Source of the DNA: Geminisphaera colitermitum TAV2
GTDB taxonomy: Bacteria; Verrucomicrobiota; Verrucomicrobiia; Opitutales; Opitutaceae
Length of the DNA stretch: 64,000 bases
Assembly (NCBI RefSeq): GCF_000171235.2
Contig: NZ_ABEA03000019.1
Span: 29,809-93,808, forward strand
Reading direction: 5' to 3'
Shown here: positions 1 to 8,748 of the stretch, piece by piece
Layout: the number at the start of each line of letters is the position of its first letter
Numbering within the stretch: position 1 is the first letter of the stretch
Translations under genes and position numbers: made by a program
Notes under the pieces: model-generated
Database searches by the model: none
Told to the model about the DNA's origin: nothing
What the model saw: the letters and a program-made list of their open reading frames with translations, nothing else

Positions 1-228
1 TCCAAGAAAGCGGTCAATCTGCTTTTTGCCGAACAGAACAAGCTCCGTCTGGAACTGGAGCGCAAGCTGGCCGAACAGCGCGTGGAACTCATGGACGCCA
101 TCGAGAAAAACCGCGCTGAGCAGAGGGAGGACAACCGGCAAATTTTCGACCTCCTACGCACCCTCACCGCCGAATCAAAGGCCACCGCCGCCGTCGTCGA
201 AAACATCAACCGCAAAATCACCCCCTGA
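1..228 (+). CDS. Mu gp25-like coiled-coil protein (DUF2730-type), 3' part
   Basis: Open in frame 1 from the window edge to TGA at 226-228, giving 75 residues of C-terminus. The protein is charged and heptad-rich (AEQNKLRLELERKLAEQRVE) and predicted to be almost wholly coiled coil. No function is visible from the sequence itself. The assignment rests on position: in Mu-like phages a DUF2730 coiled-coil protein stands just before a winged-helix protein (gp26) and the small terminase (gp27), the order seen here. The start lies outside the window. Confidence 0.6.
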   Translation, partial: SKKAVNLLFAEQNKLRLELERKLAEQRVELMDAIEKNRAEQREDNRQIFDLLRTLTAESKATAAVVENINRKITP

Positions 229-268
229 CCTTTTCCACCCGCAACCCGTAACCGAAACCCGAATACCA

Positions 269-529
269 ATGAACGGCACATCACGCGAACTCCGCTGGGA
301 AATCCTCCGCCTCCTGATCGCCCAGCACCCCGGCACGCTGACCTTTGATCAGCTTTTTTCCGCCCTCCGCGCCAACGACGAAAGCCTCACCAAGGTCGAA
401 CTCCTGACCGCGCTCACCGCCCTCACTCGCCACAACCTCGCGCAACGCGTCCCCGGCGACCTCTTCAAGCCCGAACGCTACCGCGTCACCTCCGAAGGCC
501 GCGCCACCTTCGAGAGCGGCGAGAATTAA
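269..529 (+). CDS. Winged-helix DNA-binding protein, Mu gp26-like
   Basis: 86 aa. The start is ATG 269; upstream in-frame codons overlap the previous gene and are read as spurious. The fold looks like a small winged helix: helices around residues 5-20, 26-36 and 43-55 (LTKVELLTALTALTRHN), then a wing near FKPERYRVTSEG. Mu-like phages often carry an ArsR-type protein of about this size between the DUF2730 and DUF3486 genes, so synteny supports the call. It may regulate late genes or help packaging; neither can be shown here. The stop is followed at once by a 14-C run before the next gene. Confidence 0.55.
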   Translation: MNGTSRELRWEILRLLIAQHPGTLTFDQLFSALRANDESLTKVELLTALTALTRHNLAQRVPGDLFKPERYRVTSEGRATFESGEN

Positions 530-532
530 CCT

Positions 533-546
533 CCCCCCCCCCCCCC
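533..546 (+). repeat. Poly-C tract (C14) before the gp27-like gene
   Basis: An uninterrupted run of 14 C lies 7 nt upstream of ATG 554, where a ribosome binding site would normally sit; no GGAGG-like motif is visible. It is one of about 19 such tracts in the window. Confidence 0.9.
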
Positions 547-553
547 TCAAACG

Positions 554-1216
554 ATGGCCCTGCACCAATCCAAGATTTACCGTGCCCTTGGCGGCGACCT
601 GAAGCTCCTGGAGAAATTCTGCGAGCGGATGGACGCCGGCGATTCCGCGCGTGCGCTGGCGAATTGGGTGGAGGAGCACGCCTTCAACGCGAAGGCATTG
701 CCGCTCACCGACCAGAACATCACGGATTTCCGTCAGGGCTGGTTCGCCCGCTGGCAGGCGCGCCGGTCAACGGCCGCCGCCATCCGCGAACGTGCCGCGG
801 CCGCCCGGCAACTCACCCGCGAGGCCGCAGCCGGCGGCGCGTCGATCACCGAGGCCGCGCAGTTGCAGGCGGCCGACATGCTCACCGAAGTCCTGGAGAC
901 CTTCGATGTCGGCATGCTCAAGGCCGCGCTGATCGAGAAGCCCGGCCAGTTTTTGCAGGTCGTCAAGACCCTCGCCGGCCTCGCCCGCAGCGAGAACGAA
1001 CGCAAGGCCCTCGCCCAGCAGGCGGAAAAACTCGCCGCTGATCTCAAGCTCCGCGACGAGCAGATCGCCACGATGCGCCAGACCCGCGACCTCGTGAAAA
1101 GCAAACTGCGCGAGCAAATCGACGCTTTGAAAAAGGCGATCGCGCAAAAAACCGGCAGCGCAGAAGGCCGCCAGCGCATGATGCAGGCCGTCGTTGACAC
1201 CATCGACTCCATGTAG
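554..1216 (+). CDS. Terminase small subunit, Mu gp27-like (DUF3486-type)
   Basis: 220 aa, mostly helical and Ala/Arg/Glu rich. The N-terminal half (LTDQNITDFRQGWFARWQAR, about residues 51-70) matches the look of DUF3486 proteins, which are Mu gp27-like and proposed to be small terminase subunits that present phage DNA to the packaging ATPase. The C-terminal half (about 145-210) is a long coiled coil. The gene stands directly before the large terminase. The start is ATG 554, immediately after a C14 run and without a clear Shine-Dalgarno sequence. Family assignment is by size, composition and synteny. Confidence 0.65.
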   Translation: MALHQSKIYRALGGDLKLLEKFCERMDAGDSARALANWVEEHAFNAKALPLTDQNITDFRQGWFARWQARRSTAAAIRERAAAARQLTREAAAGGASITEAAQLQAADMLTEVLETFDVGMLKAALIEKPGQFLQVVKTLAGLARSENERKALAQQAEKLAADLKLRDEQIATMRQTRDLVKSKLREQIDALKKAIAQKTGSAEGRQRMMQAVVDTIDSM

Positions 1217-1226
1217 TCACGCCGCC

Positions 1227-2810
1227 ATGACACCTCCCCCCGTCAAACCACTTTTCCGCCTGCGCGATTATTCCCGCGTCCTCATGCAGCGCCGCGACCT
1301 GCGCATGATGCTTGCCCTCTGGCGCCGGCAGAGCGGCAAGACCACCACGCTAGCCCTGCGTGCCCTGCGCGAAATGGCCGCTCACCCTGGCCGCCTCATC
1401 ACCTTCGCCTCTGCCTCCCTCCTCGTCGGCCATGAAGTCATCGAGAAAGAAGCCCACCTCTTCCGCGAGATTCTCCGCCACGTCCAGTCGCAGCAGAAAA
1501 ACCCGATCGTCGCCGAGGACGCCCACGGCCGCGACGTGCTCGCCGACGGCACCGACGACGACTTCGCCGCCGCCTTCGAGAGCCGGCGCATGGTCGTAAA
1601 GCTCTGGCACGACGACACGGTTTACTCCCGCACGCAGGTCATCGCGCCCAACCCTGCTACCGCCCGCGGTTTTACCGGCTCCGTTATGATCGACGAGTGC
1701 GGCCTGATCGCCGACTTCCGCGGCGTCTGGGATGCCATGATCTACATCATGTCGTCCGATCCTTCGTTTACGTGCCTCCTGGCGACGACCCCGCCGATCG
1801 ACGACAACCACTTTTCGCACGAACTCCTCCTCCCTCCGCCGGGCATGACCTTCGATGTCAACCCCGCCGGGCATTGGTATGAGTCGACGGCCGGCCTCAC
1901 GATCCATCGCGTGGATGTTCATGACGGCATCGCGGCCGGCGCGAAGCTCTACCACCCCAAGACCGGCGCAGTCCTGTCCGCCGAGGAGGACCGCCGCCTC
2001 TCCCTCGATCGCGAGTCCTGGGATCGCAACATGGGGCTCAACTTTTCCGCCTCCGGCACCGCGGCCTGCTCCCGCCTCGCCCTGGAACGCGCCCAGAGCC
2101 ACCCCCTCTCGCCCACCTGCACCGCCGTGGATGACGGCGAGGAGCCGCCGGCCGACTGGATCGAGCATCTCCGGCCCGGCCTCGACACCGCGCTCGGCCT
2201 CGACCTCGGCACCACCGAGGGAGAAAAGAGCAACCCCACCTCCCTCACCGTCGCGCAGCACGAAACTTCCGCCATCGCCAATCGCCTCGTCTGGCGCTGG
2301 AAGACCAAAGACCCGGCCATCGCCAACGCCCGCATCGAGATGATCGTCAAGGTCATCTCCGCCCGGCTTGGCCGCGCCCCCCGCGCCTTGTGCATCGACG
2401 CGACGAGCGAACGCTATTGGGCACTCATGCTCCAGGCCGCCTTGCGGCACCTGATCCGCATCGAACTGATCATCGGCAGCGAGCGCATCATTCATCAGGG
2501 CCAGAGCTTCACCATGAAACAGTATCTATCGGACGGATACGTAAATGATCTGGACGACGGACGTGTTGCCCTGGCCGCCTCCCGCTGGCTCTTCGACGAT
2601 CACCGACTTGTCCGCAAAGAGCGCGGGCTATACGTCGCGACTGTCGCCTCCGATGGCTGTCACGCCGACTCATTCGACTCCAATCGCCTCGCCCGCCACG
2701 GCCTCATCGTCCCCTCCGGTCCCCAGACTAATTTCATTCCCGTCGAAACCGGCACGGCCGGGCGCGTTTCCCGCGCTCTGGCCAGCCGCCGTGAAGGAGG
2801 CTCGGCATAA
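1227..2810 (+). CDS. Terminase large subunit, Mu gp28-like
   Basis: 527 aa from ATG 1227; an in-frame ATG at 1194 overlaps the upstream gene and is less likely. The packaging motor pumps DNA into proheads and then cuts it. An N-terminal ATPase domain has a terminase-style Walker A (WRRQSGKTTT, about residues 31-40) and a Walker B (VMIDECGLI, about 152-160), followed by the LLATTPP coupling segment. The C-terminal half has the RNase H-like nuclease start (LGLDLGTTEG) and a later acidic CIDATSERY segment. Length fits the Mu gp28 family. The portal gene follows after 4 nt, a packaging cassette. Confidence 0.9.
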   Translation: MTPPPVKPLFRLRDYSRVLMQRRDLRMMLALWRRQSGKTTTLALRALREMAAHPGRLITFASASLLVGHEVIEKEAHLFREILRHVQSQQKNPIVAEDAHGRDVLADGTDDDFAAAFESRRMVVKLWHDDTVYSRTQVIAPNPATARGFTGSVMIDECGLIADFRGVWDAMIYIMSSDPSFTCLLATTPPIDDNHFSHELLLPPPGMTFDVNPAGHWYESTAGLTIHRVDVHDGIAAGAKLYHPKTGAVLSAEEDRRLSLDRESWDRNMGLNFSASGTAACSRLALERAQSHPLSPTCTAVDDGEEPPADWIEHLRPGLDTALGLDLGTTEGEKSNPTSLTVAQHETSAIANRLVWRWKTKDPAIANARIEMIVKVISARLGRAPRALCIDATSERYWALMLQAALRHLIRIELIIGSERIIHQGQSFTMKQYLSDGYVNDLDDGRVALAASRWLFDDHRLVRKERGLYVATVASDGCHADSFDSNRLARHGLIVPSGPQTNFIPVETGTAGRVSRALASRREGGSA

Positions 2811-2814
2811 AAAA

Positions 2815-4380
2815 ATGAACCGTCACGCCCTCGAAATCTTCAACGCCTGGCGCGCCCAGTTCAACCCGCTGCGCGGGCTCACGATCGCGCGCGGCGTCAA
2901 TCATCTGGAGGAGGGGATGCGCGGCATGTTTGCCGATCTGCAATGGCTCTACCGCGCCGTCGAACGCCGCGATGCCACGCTGCGCGGGCTCAAGCGCCTG
3001 CGGCTCGCCGCCATCGGCAAGCTCGATTGGAACATCAAGACCAGCGAAGACTCGCCCGCCGCCCGCGCCCAGGCCGCGACGCTCACGGCCGCCTACGATG
3101 CGATCGATAACCTGACGGCCGCCATCCGCTTTCTCTCACTGGCGGAGTTTCGTGGCTTCGCCCACTTGGAGAAAGTTTACCGGGGAGACAATCCCGCCAA
3201 CCCCGTCATCCACCTCGAACCCGTGCCCCAGTGGTTCTGGGTGCGCGCCCACGACTCCGCTCCTTGGGAATACAACGTGTCGAGCAACATGGTGAACCGG
3301 GGCCGGCCTATCGACCCGGCCCACTTCATCATCCGCGAAGTCGAAGACCCGATCAACGAAGTGGCCCTCATCGCTTACATCCGAAAGCTGCTTTCGCAGA
3401 AAAACTGGGACGGTTTTGTGGAGATTTTTGGCATCCCCTCCGTCTTCGTTGTCATGCCTCCCAACATCCCCTCCGAGGAGGTGGATAAATACATTGCGAT
3501 GGCGAAGGCCGTGATTGCGGACACGCGCGGCGTGCTGCCCAACGGTGCCAGCGTGACGACGTTGGAGGCCGCCGGTGCAGGTGGCATGACCTTCAAAGAG
3601 CATCTCGACTATCAGGACGCGCAGATCGTGCTCGCCGGCACGTCGGGCAAGCTGACCATGCTCACCGAGTCCGGCTCCGGCACCCTCGCCGGCGGCGCGC
3701 ACCAGGACACGTTTGACACGCTGGCCGAGGCCGAGGCGGCCGAGATCAGCGAGTGTTTTCAAAAACAATTCGACAAGCCCCTGCTTGCCCGCGCCCACCC
3801 CAGCGAGCCTGTCCTTGCCTATTTCGAGCTGGCCGCCGAGACGAGGGAGGACACCAAGGCGATCCTGGCCGACGTGCTCAACATCACGCAGGCCGGCGGC
3901 GCCGTGGACTGGGCGCAAATCAGCGAGAAGACCGGCTACACGATCCAAGCCCCAAGCTCCCAGCTTCCAGCTCCCCCCCCTCCCCCCCCCGCAGAAAATG
4001 CGCCACAAGCGCCGGAAACCCCGCCGACCGCCCCGACACCCGCACCCGCGCCCGAACCCGCTAAAATGAGCCCGCAAGACGCCCGCAAACCCGCGCCGGC
4101 CGCAGAACCGCAACCGCCCGCGCCGGTTGTCGCGCCCGATGCCCTGCTCGACGCCATTCGCGAGACGCTCGCCGGGCGGATCGACGCGGCCAACGCCGAG
4201 GACTTCGCGCCCGCGCTCGACCGGCTCGATGCCATCGCCGCCGCCGGCAGCGATGACGAGGCCAGCGCCCTGATCCGCGCCTGGCTCGACGACTTCCCCG
4301 CGTTCGCCCGCCAGGTTCTCGCCAACGACAATGCCGCCGAGGCGCTCGCCAAGGCCGCGGAGGAGGCCGCCGCATCATGA
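2815..4380 (+). CDS. Portal protein, DUF935 / Mu gp29-like
   Basis: 521 aa from ATG 2815, chosen because it lies just after the terminase stop; longer in-frame starts overlap the terminase. DUF935 proteins form the dodecameric portal of Mu-like heads. The core (residues 1 to about 380) shows family features such as ADLQWLYRAVERRDATLRG, QWFWV, IREVEDPINEVALIAYIRK and FGIPSVFVVMP. The C-terminal 140 residues are a Pro/Ala-rich linker plus a helical tail. The linker contains two C runs (8 and 9 C, 3973-3990) reading as prolines, preceded by an AGCTCC-type tandem motif (3949-3972), so it probably grew by repeat expansion. The stop overlaps the next ATG (ATGA). Confidence 0.9.
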   Translation: MNRHALEIFNAWRAQFNPLRGLTIARGVNHLEEGMRGMFADLQWLYRAVERRDATLRGLKRLRLAAIGKLDWNIKTSEDSPAARAQAATLTAAYDAIDNLTAAIRFLSLAEFRGFAHLEKVYRGDNPANPVIHLEPVPQWFWVRAHDSAPWEYNVSSNMVNRGRPIDPAHFIIREVEDPINEVALIAYIRKLLSQKNWDGFVEIFGIPSVFVVMPPNIPSEEVDKYIAMAKAVIADTRGVLPNGASVTTLEAAGAGGMTFKEHLDYQDAQIVLAGTSGKLTMLTESGSGTLAGGAHQDTFDTLAEAEAAEISECFQKQFDKPLLARAHPSEPVLAYFELAAETREDTKAILADVLNITQAGGAVDWAQISEKTGYTIQAPSSQLPAPPPPPPAENAPQAPETPPTAPTPAPAPEPAKMSPQDARKPAPAAEPQPPAPVVAPDALLDAIRETLAGRIDAANAEDFAPALDRLDAIAAAGSDDEASALIRAWLDDFPAFARQVLANDNAAEALAKAAEEAAAS

Positions 4381-5219
4381 GCCGCCCCGCCGTCACCCTC
4401 GATTTTTCGCCCGATCCGGCGGAGCAAGCCCGCCTCGCCGGCAAGCGCCTCGTCACGACCGATCTGGACAGCGCGCAGATCGCGGCCCTGCCGCGTGCCG
4501 CCCGCGAGGCCGCGTTTTTCTCCGCCAAGGTGCAGGATGCGCGGGTGCTCGCCACACTGAAGGCCGAGGCGCAAAAGGCGCTCGACCTGACCGGCAATGA
4601 CAGCCGCGCCGCCTTCGTCGCCAACATGCGCAAGCTCATCGGCGGACAGCGGGGCAACGTCGCCAACCTCCAGGGAGATTCCGGCCAGCTCACCGACATC
4701 ACGAGCGGACGCCGGCTCGGCCTGATCTACGACCACCAGCTCACCGAAGCCCGCGCCCGCGCCACCTGGCTGCGCGAGCAGACGCCCGCCCTTCTGGACG
4801 AATACCCCTGTCAGGAGCTCGTCCGCGTCCGCGCCTCCCGAAACCCGCGCGGCGACTGGCAGGAACGCTTCCTTGCCGCCGGCGGCAAGCCATCCCGCTC
4901 CGGACGCCCGATCGCCCGCAAGGACGATCCCGTGTGGAAAAACCTCTCCCGCTTCGGCTCCCCGTATCCTCCCTTCGACTACGGCTCCGGCATGGGCGTG
5001 CGCAACGTGGACCGCGAGGAGTCGATCGCCGAGGGCGTCATCGCCGCCGGCGACGTGATCGCGCCCACCGCCGCCAGCCACGAATGGGAGGTCGAGCACG
5101 AATGGCATGACGCCGACCCGCAGACGAAAGACCTGCTGCTCGACTTCATGCAAGAGCACTTCGGCAACGCCGTCCGGTCCACCGCCGACGGACGCCTCAT
5201 CCTGAAACCCCGCCCATGA
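4377..5219 (+). CDS. Phage head morphogenesis protein, Mu gpF-like
   Basis: 280 aa, overlapping the portal gene by 4 nt and the next gene by 4 nt. Mu gpF-like minor head proteins sit near the portal and help assembly or DNA ejection. Family-like segments are LGLIYDHQLTEARARATW, ELVRVRASRNPRGDWQERF, and WKNLSRFGSPYPPFDYGSGM near residue 190, which resembles the conserved PPxDFGCxxxV region; the cysteine is absent here. Position between portal and gpG-like gene is exactly as in Mu. Confidence 0.8.
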   Translation: MSRPAVTLDFSPDPAEQARLAGKRLVTTDLDSAQIAALPRAAREAAFFSAKVQDARVLATLKAEAQKALDLTGNDSRAAFVANMRKLIGGQRGNVANLQGDSGQLTDITSGRRLGLIYDHQLTEARARATWLREQTPALLDEYPCQELVRVRASRNPRGDWQERFLAAGGKPSRSGRPIARKDDPVWKNLSRFGSPYPPFDYGSGMGVRNVDREESIAEGVIAAGDVIAPTAASHEWEVEHEWHDADPQTKDLLLDFMQEHFGNAVRSTADGRLILKPRP

Positions 5220-5818
5220 AAATCGACCTGCAAATCATCGACACGGCCACTGCCCGGCTCATCAAACTGAAGGCGGGCTTGTCGGAAAAAGCGCGCGCCG
5301 ACCTGATGGAGCGGCTCGGCCAGCGCACGGTCGAGTTTTTGAAAGATCACTTCCAGCAGCGGGAAATGAGGGGCAACAAGCGGGGCTGGCCCTCGCAACA
5401 CACCTGGGCGCAGATCGCCGATGCCACCCGGCTGGGCGAGGTGACGGACGACACGGCCACGATCCGCATCCCGAGCCGCATCCTGGCGCACAAGATCACG
5501 GGCGGCACGGTGCGCCCCGGCCCCGGCAAGCGCTACCTGGCCATCCCCCTGCGCGCCGCCGCCTACGGCAAATCTCCCGGCGGCGGGCAGGTGCCGGGCC
5601 TGTTCTTCCTGCGCACAAAGGCGGGGCGGCAATACCTCATGCGCAAAGGCGCGACGCGCGGTCCCCGCAAGGCCGCCCTCTCCCCCTGGTATCGGCTCGT
5701 CACCTCCGTCACCCACAAGCCCGATCCGCAGGCGCTCCCCTCGTTCGCGCCCCTGCGCGCCACTCTCTCCGCCCGCGTCAACGCCTGGGCGGAGCAACTT
5801 TCCAAGGCCGAAGGCTGA
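5216..5818 (+). CDS. Virion morphogenesis protein, Mu gpG-like
   Basis: 200 aa. The N-terminal helix (MKIDLQIIDTATARLIKLKA), the LMERLGQRTVEFLKDHF segment and the basic GNKRGWPSQHTWAQIADATR stretch fit the phage virion morphogenesis family (Mu gpG), which acts in head completion or the head-tail junction. A central beta-rich part (RIPSRILAHKITGGTVRPGP) also fits. It follows the F-like gene by a 4-nt overlap. The 3' end of the gene and the DNA just after it carry an AAGGCTGA-type tandem repeat (about 5803-5840), so the last residues SKAEG are partly repeat-derived. Confidence 0.75.
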   Translation: MKIDLQIIDTATARLIKLKAGLSEKARADLMERLGQRTVEFLKDHFQQREMRGNKRGWPSQHTWAQIADATRLGEVTDDTATIRIPSRILAHKITGGTVRPGPGKRYLAIPLRAAAYGKSPGGGQVPGLFFLRTKAGRQYLMRKGATRGPRKAALSPWYRLVTSVTHKPDPQALPSFAPLRATLSARVNAWAEQLSKAEG

Positions 5819-5864
5819 CAGGCTGAAGGCTGAAACCGGAACACCGAACACACCACCAAACACC

Positions 5865-6278
5865 ATGGCAGATGAACCTGATAAAACCGAAACGCCGCCC
5901 CCGGCCCCCGCGCCGGAGCCGGCGAAACCCGAAGCGCCGCCTCCCGCGCCCGCTCCCGAACCGGAAAAGAAACCCGAGGCCGCGCCGCAGTGGGCGGTCG
6001 ATCTCGCCGCCGTCGTCACCAAGGTCGCCGAGGCCGTCGCCGCGCTCAAGGCAGCGCCGGCCCCCGCGCCCGCCGCGCCGCCGCCCGATCCGGACTACCA
6101 GCGCACGCACCAGCCCGGCGCCGAGGGCTCCAAAGGCCCCGACTACCTGAAGGGCGGCGCCGAAACCGACCAGAAACGCGACGCCGCCGTCGCCGAATAC
6201 CAGGCCGCCCACCCGGACGCCTCTTTCGAGCAAGCCTGGGACGCCGTCCGCGCCGCCAAACCCGAACTTTTCACCTGA
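5865..6278 (+). CDS. Pro/Ala-rich phage protein, possible scaffold
   Basis: 137 aa. Residues 1-45 are a low-complexity Pro/Ala/Glu segment with PAPAPEPAKPE-type repeats. Then come a short helix (WAVDLAAVVTKVAEAVAALK), a second Pro/Ala linker, and a compact C-terminal helix (FEQAWDAVRAAKPELF). Its place between the gpG-like gene and the capsid genes is where Mu carries its protease/scaffold genes. The acidic, disordered composition with a C-terminal helix would suit a scaffold, but no protease motif is visible. I do not recognise the family. Confidence 0.55.
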   Translation: MADEPDKTETPPPAPAPEPAKPEAPPPAPAPEPEKKPEAAPQWAVDLAAVVTKVAEAVAALKAAPAPAPAAPPPDPDYQRTHQPGAEGSKGPDYLKGGAETDQKRDAAVAEYQAAHPDASFEQAWDAVRAAKPELFT

Positions 6279-6334
6279 ACACCACGCCCGGCCCCGCCGC
6301 CGGGCAACGTATCCAAACCACCAACACACGCACC

Positions 6335-6718
6335 ATGAGAGTCAAAACCAACGCCATCCTGCACCTGACCACCGCCGTCGATTACGCCGGCAAGGAAGGG
6401 TATTTTGTCAACGCGGACGGGGCCTTCCCCGCCGCCGCTGCCGACACGCCCCTGGGCGTGATCGCCGAGCCCTGGGACGACCAGTCCGCCGACATCGCCA
6501 TCGGCGGCGCCGCTTCCGGCACCTACCTCGTCAAGCTCGGCGCCGCCCCCGGCGCCGTCATCCGCGGCACCTTCCTCCAACTGGAGGCCGGCGGCACCGT
6601 CAAAGCCGATACCGGCGCCGGCGCCCGCACCCTCGTCGCCCGCGCCCTCCAAGCCGGTGTGGCCGGCGACCTCATCGAGGCCGTCATCATCGCACCGCAA
6701 ACCATCCCCGCCGCGTAA
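6335..6718 (+). CDS. Small beta-rich head protein, possible decoration protein (DUF2190-like)
   Basis: 127 aa from ATG 6335; longer in-frame extensions overlap the preceding gene. The sequence is rich in short beta strands and small residues (KEGYFVNADG, PLGVIAEPWDD, GTFLQLEAGGTVKADTGA, ARALQAGVAGDLIEAVII). DUF2190-type proteins, placed just before the major capsid gene in many phages, have this pattern and size and act as capsid decoration or stabilisation proteins. The assignment rests on composition and position. Confidence 0.55.
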   Translation: MRVKTNAILHLTTAVDYAGKEGYFVNADGAFPAAAADTPLGVIAEPWDDQSADIAIGGAASGTYLVKLGAAPGAVIRGTFLQLEAGGTVKADTGAGARTLVARALQAGVAGDLIEAVIIAPQTIPAA

Positions 6719-6762
6719 CCGCCATCCTGTATCCAAATCTCAATTCTTAATTCTTAATCAAA

Positions 6763-7689
6763 ATGTCACGCACCTCCGCAGCCAACTACAACGGACGCCT
6801 CACGTCCTACGCCACGGGTTTTTCCCAAAAGCCGCGCGAAAACGGCATCGCCGATTTCGTCTTCCCCAACGTCCCGACGGGCACCTCGCAGGGACAGTTC
6901 AAAAAATACTCAGGCAAGAACGCCTTCCAAGTCGTGGACACGCTCCGCGCCCTCGGCGAGGCTCCCAACGCGATCAAGTTCGAGGCCGACGACGGCGTCA
7001 TCAACTGCCGTCCCCACGGCCTCGAAATCCCGATCGACGACGCCGAGCGCGATGCGGCCGGCGACGAACCCAACGCGGAGCACGCGCTGGAGGAGGGCAA
7101 GGTCTCCACGCTGATCACGACCGCCCAGCTCTCCCGCGAAATCCGCGCCCAGGCGCTCATCGACAGCCTTGCCCCCGTCGATGGCAAGGGCGTGTGGAGC
7201 GACGCCGGCAAAGACCCGATCATCGAGCTCGATGAGCAGATCGAGGCCATCGTCACCCAGACCGGCATGATGCCCAACCGCCTCGCGATGGGCTTCCCCG
7301 CCTGGCTCAAGCTCCGCCACCACCCCAAAGTCATCGCCCGCCAGCCGGGAGCGGCCAACATCGGCCTCACCACCGCCCAGCTCAGCGCGATGCTCGCCAT
7401 CCCGCTCCAGATCAAGATCGGCACTCTCAGCCGCGACACCGCCAAGTGGGGCAACGCCAAGAACGCGCAGCAGATCGTCGGCGCCAAGGTGCTGGTCTTC
7501 ATCGGCAACGAGACGCCCACGATCTACGATCCGAGCTTCGGCAAGACGTTCACGACCCGCCGCGGCAACGTCGAGGCCGTCAACGTCGTCCGCCACGAGC
7601 GCGCCTCCTCCGACATCGTGCAGGTGAAGTGGTCCGAGCAGATGCAGGTCATCTACACGGAGGCCGCCCGCCTGCTCGCCCTCAGCTGA
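6763..7689 (+). CDS. Major capsid protein
   Basis: 308 aa. Position after the decoration-like gene and before head-tail connector genes, and the length, fit a major head subunit. Segments such as FVFPNVPTGTSQGQFKKY (extended N-arm), LEIPIDDAERDAAGD, a long helix EEGKVSTLITTAQLSREIRA, MMPNRLAMGFPAWLKLRHHP (typical capsid text in which a residue pair and an index are tested), and the C-terminal GNETPTIYDPSFGKTFTTRRG fit an HK97-fold capsid of the lambda E-like type rather than Mu gpT. The exact family is uncertain. Confidence 0.75.
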   Translation: MSRTSAANYNGRLTSYATGFSQKPRENGIADFVFPNVPTGTSQGQFKKYSGKNAFQVVDTLRALGEAPNAIKFEADDGVINCRPHGLEIPIDDAERDAAGDEPNAEHALEEGKVSTLITTAQLSREIRAQALIDSLAPVDGKGVWSDAGKDPIIELDEQIEAIVTQTGMMPNRLAMGFPAWLKLRHHPKVIARQPGAANIGLTTAQLSAMLAIPLQIKIGTLSRDTAKWGNAKNAQQIVGAKVLVFIGNETPTIYDPSFGKTFTTRRGNVEAVNVVRHERASSDIVQVKWSEQMQVIYTEAARLLALS

Positions 7690-7699
7690 CCGCCGCGCC

Positions 7700-8146
7700 A
7701 TGTGGGTTCCTGTCACAGAGCAGTCGATACTGTCGAAACTCTCCTCCCCGGAGCTGAACGCGCTGCGCACCGCGGCCACGGCTCCGGGGCAGGGGGACCC
7801 GCTGGGCGAGGTCATCGCGCAGGTAGTGCGGGAAGTGCGCGGGCACGTCGCGGCCTGCAAGGCCAACCGCCTCGGCCCCGCCGGCACCATCCCGGACGAA
7901 TTGCTGGGAGCCGCCATCAACCGCGTGCGCTACGAATTGGCCACCCGCCTGCCCGTAACCACGCTCCTCACCGAGCCCCGCATCGCCGCCAACGACCAGG
8001 CCAACACCCTGCTGCGCGACACGGCCGCGTGCCGTTTTGCCCTCGAACAGCCCGCCTCCCCGGCGGACGAAAAACAATCCGTCATCTCTCCCGCCTGGTC
8101 CGCCCGCCGCCCGCGCTACACCCGCCGCGACGAGGACGGAGCCTAA
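7700..8146 (+). CDS. Probable head-tail connector, gp36-like (DUF1320-type)
   Basis: 148 aa, starting 10 nt after the capsid stop. It is helical with a short charged C-tail. The central part (IPDELLGAAINRVRYELATRL, then helices with NDQANTLLRDTAACRFALEQ) resembles DUF1320/gp36 connectors, in which chain helices count out plate-like subunits at the neck. The call depends mainly on position right after the capsid gene. Confidence 0.5.
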   Translation: MWVPVTEQSILSKLSSPELNALRTAATAPGQGDPLGEVIAQVVREVRGHVAACKANRLGPAGTIPDELLGAAINRVRYELATRLPVTTLLTEPRIAANDQANTLLRDTAACRFALEQPASPADEKQSVISPAWSARRPRYTRRDEDGA

Positions 8147-8203
8147 GCCCGGCTGCGCCGGGCAAATCCTAAACAACGGAAAATCCCAAATTCTCAAACA
8201 GTC

Positions 8204-8701
8204 ATGATCGAACCAGAACAAAAACTCGCCGTCGTCGCCGACGCATTTGCCGCCCTGATCGCGGCGGACCCGTGGCTGTCCAACCCGGCGCTCCCCGTGC
8301 CCGTGCTTACCGAGCGCAAGGGCGACATCGAGACCGATCTCGAACAATCGCTCAACAACCTCGGCCTGGCCGTGGCCGTCGTCATGCCCGATGCCGAGGA
8401 TGTCGTCACCACCGGCAGCACGCTCTCCCTGCGCGTGCGCCTGGTTGCCCAGGTGTGCGAAAGCGTCCTCGGCAACCAGTCCGCCTGCGAAGTCGCCAAA
8501 ATCCCCTACCGGCCCGCCCTCGCCGCCGTCGTCCGCATCATGCTCGCCGTCCACCAGAAGCCAAACGGCCTCGGCCCGGTCCGCGACCGCGTCCCCGGCC
8601 TCCACGAGTTCGCCCTGCCGAAGGTGAAGCCGTTCCAGCTCGTCCCCGGCGACGCCCTGGTCACCTACCACGTCACCGCCCACACCACCATCCGCCTTTA
8701 A
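8204..8701 (+). CDS. Phage neck/tail-terminator-type protein
   Basis: 165 aa. It is unrecognised at family level. The alternation of an N-terminal helix (EQKLAVVADAFAALIAAD) with beta strands (GLAVAVVMPDAEDV, LSLRVRLVAQVCES), then helix and a final strand (LVTYHVTAHTTIRL) is the fold order of tail terminator proteins (lambda gpU type). Its position between connector and tail-tube candidates supports a tail-completion role. This is inference only. Confidence 0.45.
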   Translation: MIEPEQKLAVVADAFAALIAADPWLSNPALPVPVLTERKGDIETDLEQSLNNLGLAVAVVMPDAEDVVTTGSTLSLRVRLVAQVCESVLGNQSACEVAKIPYRPALAAVVRIMLAVHQKPNGLGPVRDRVPGLHEFALPKVKPFQLVPGDALVTYHVTAHTTIRL

Positions 8702-8748
8702 CGCCGGCGCCCGCCGACACGTATCCAAAAAACCAACACACAATAAAA

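Noticed and set aside
1350..2495. Long open frame on the - strand opposite the terminase
   Set aside because: High GC keeps antisense frames open; the translation is Gly/Ala/Val/Asp-rich without motifs, and the + strand frame has clear terminase motifs.
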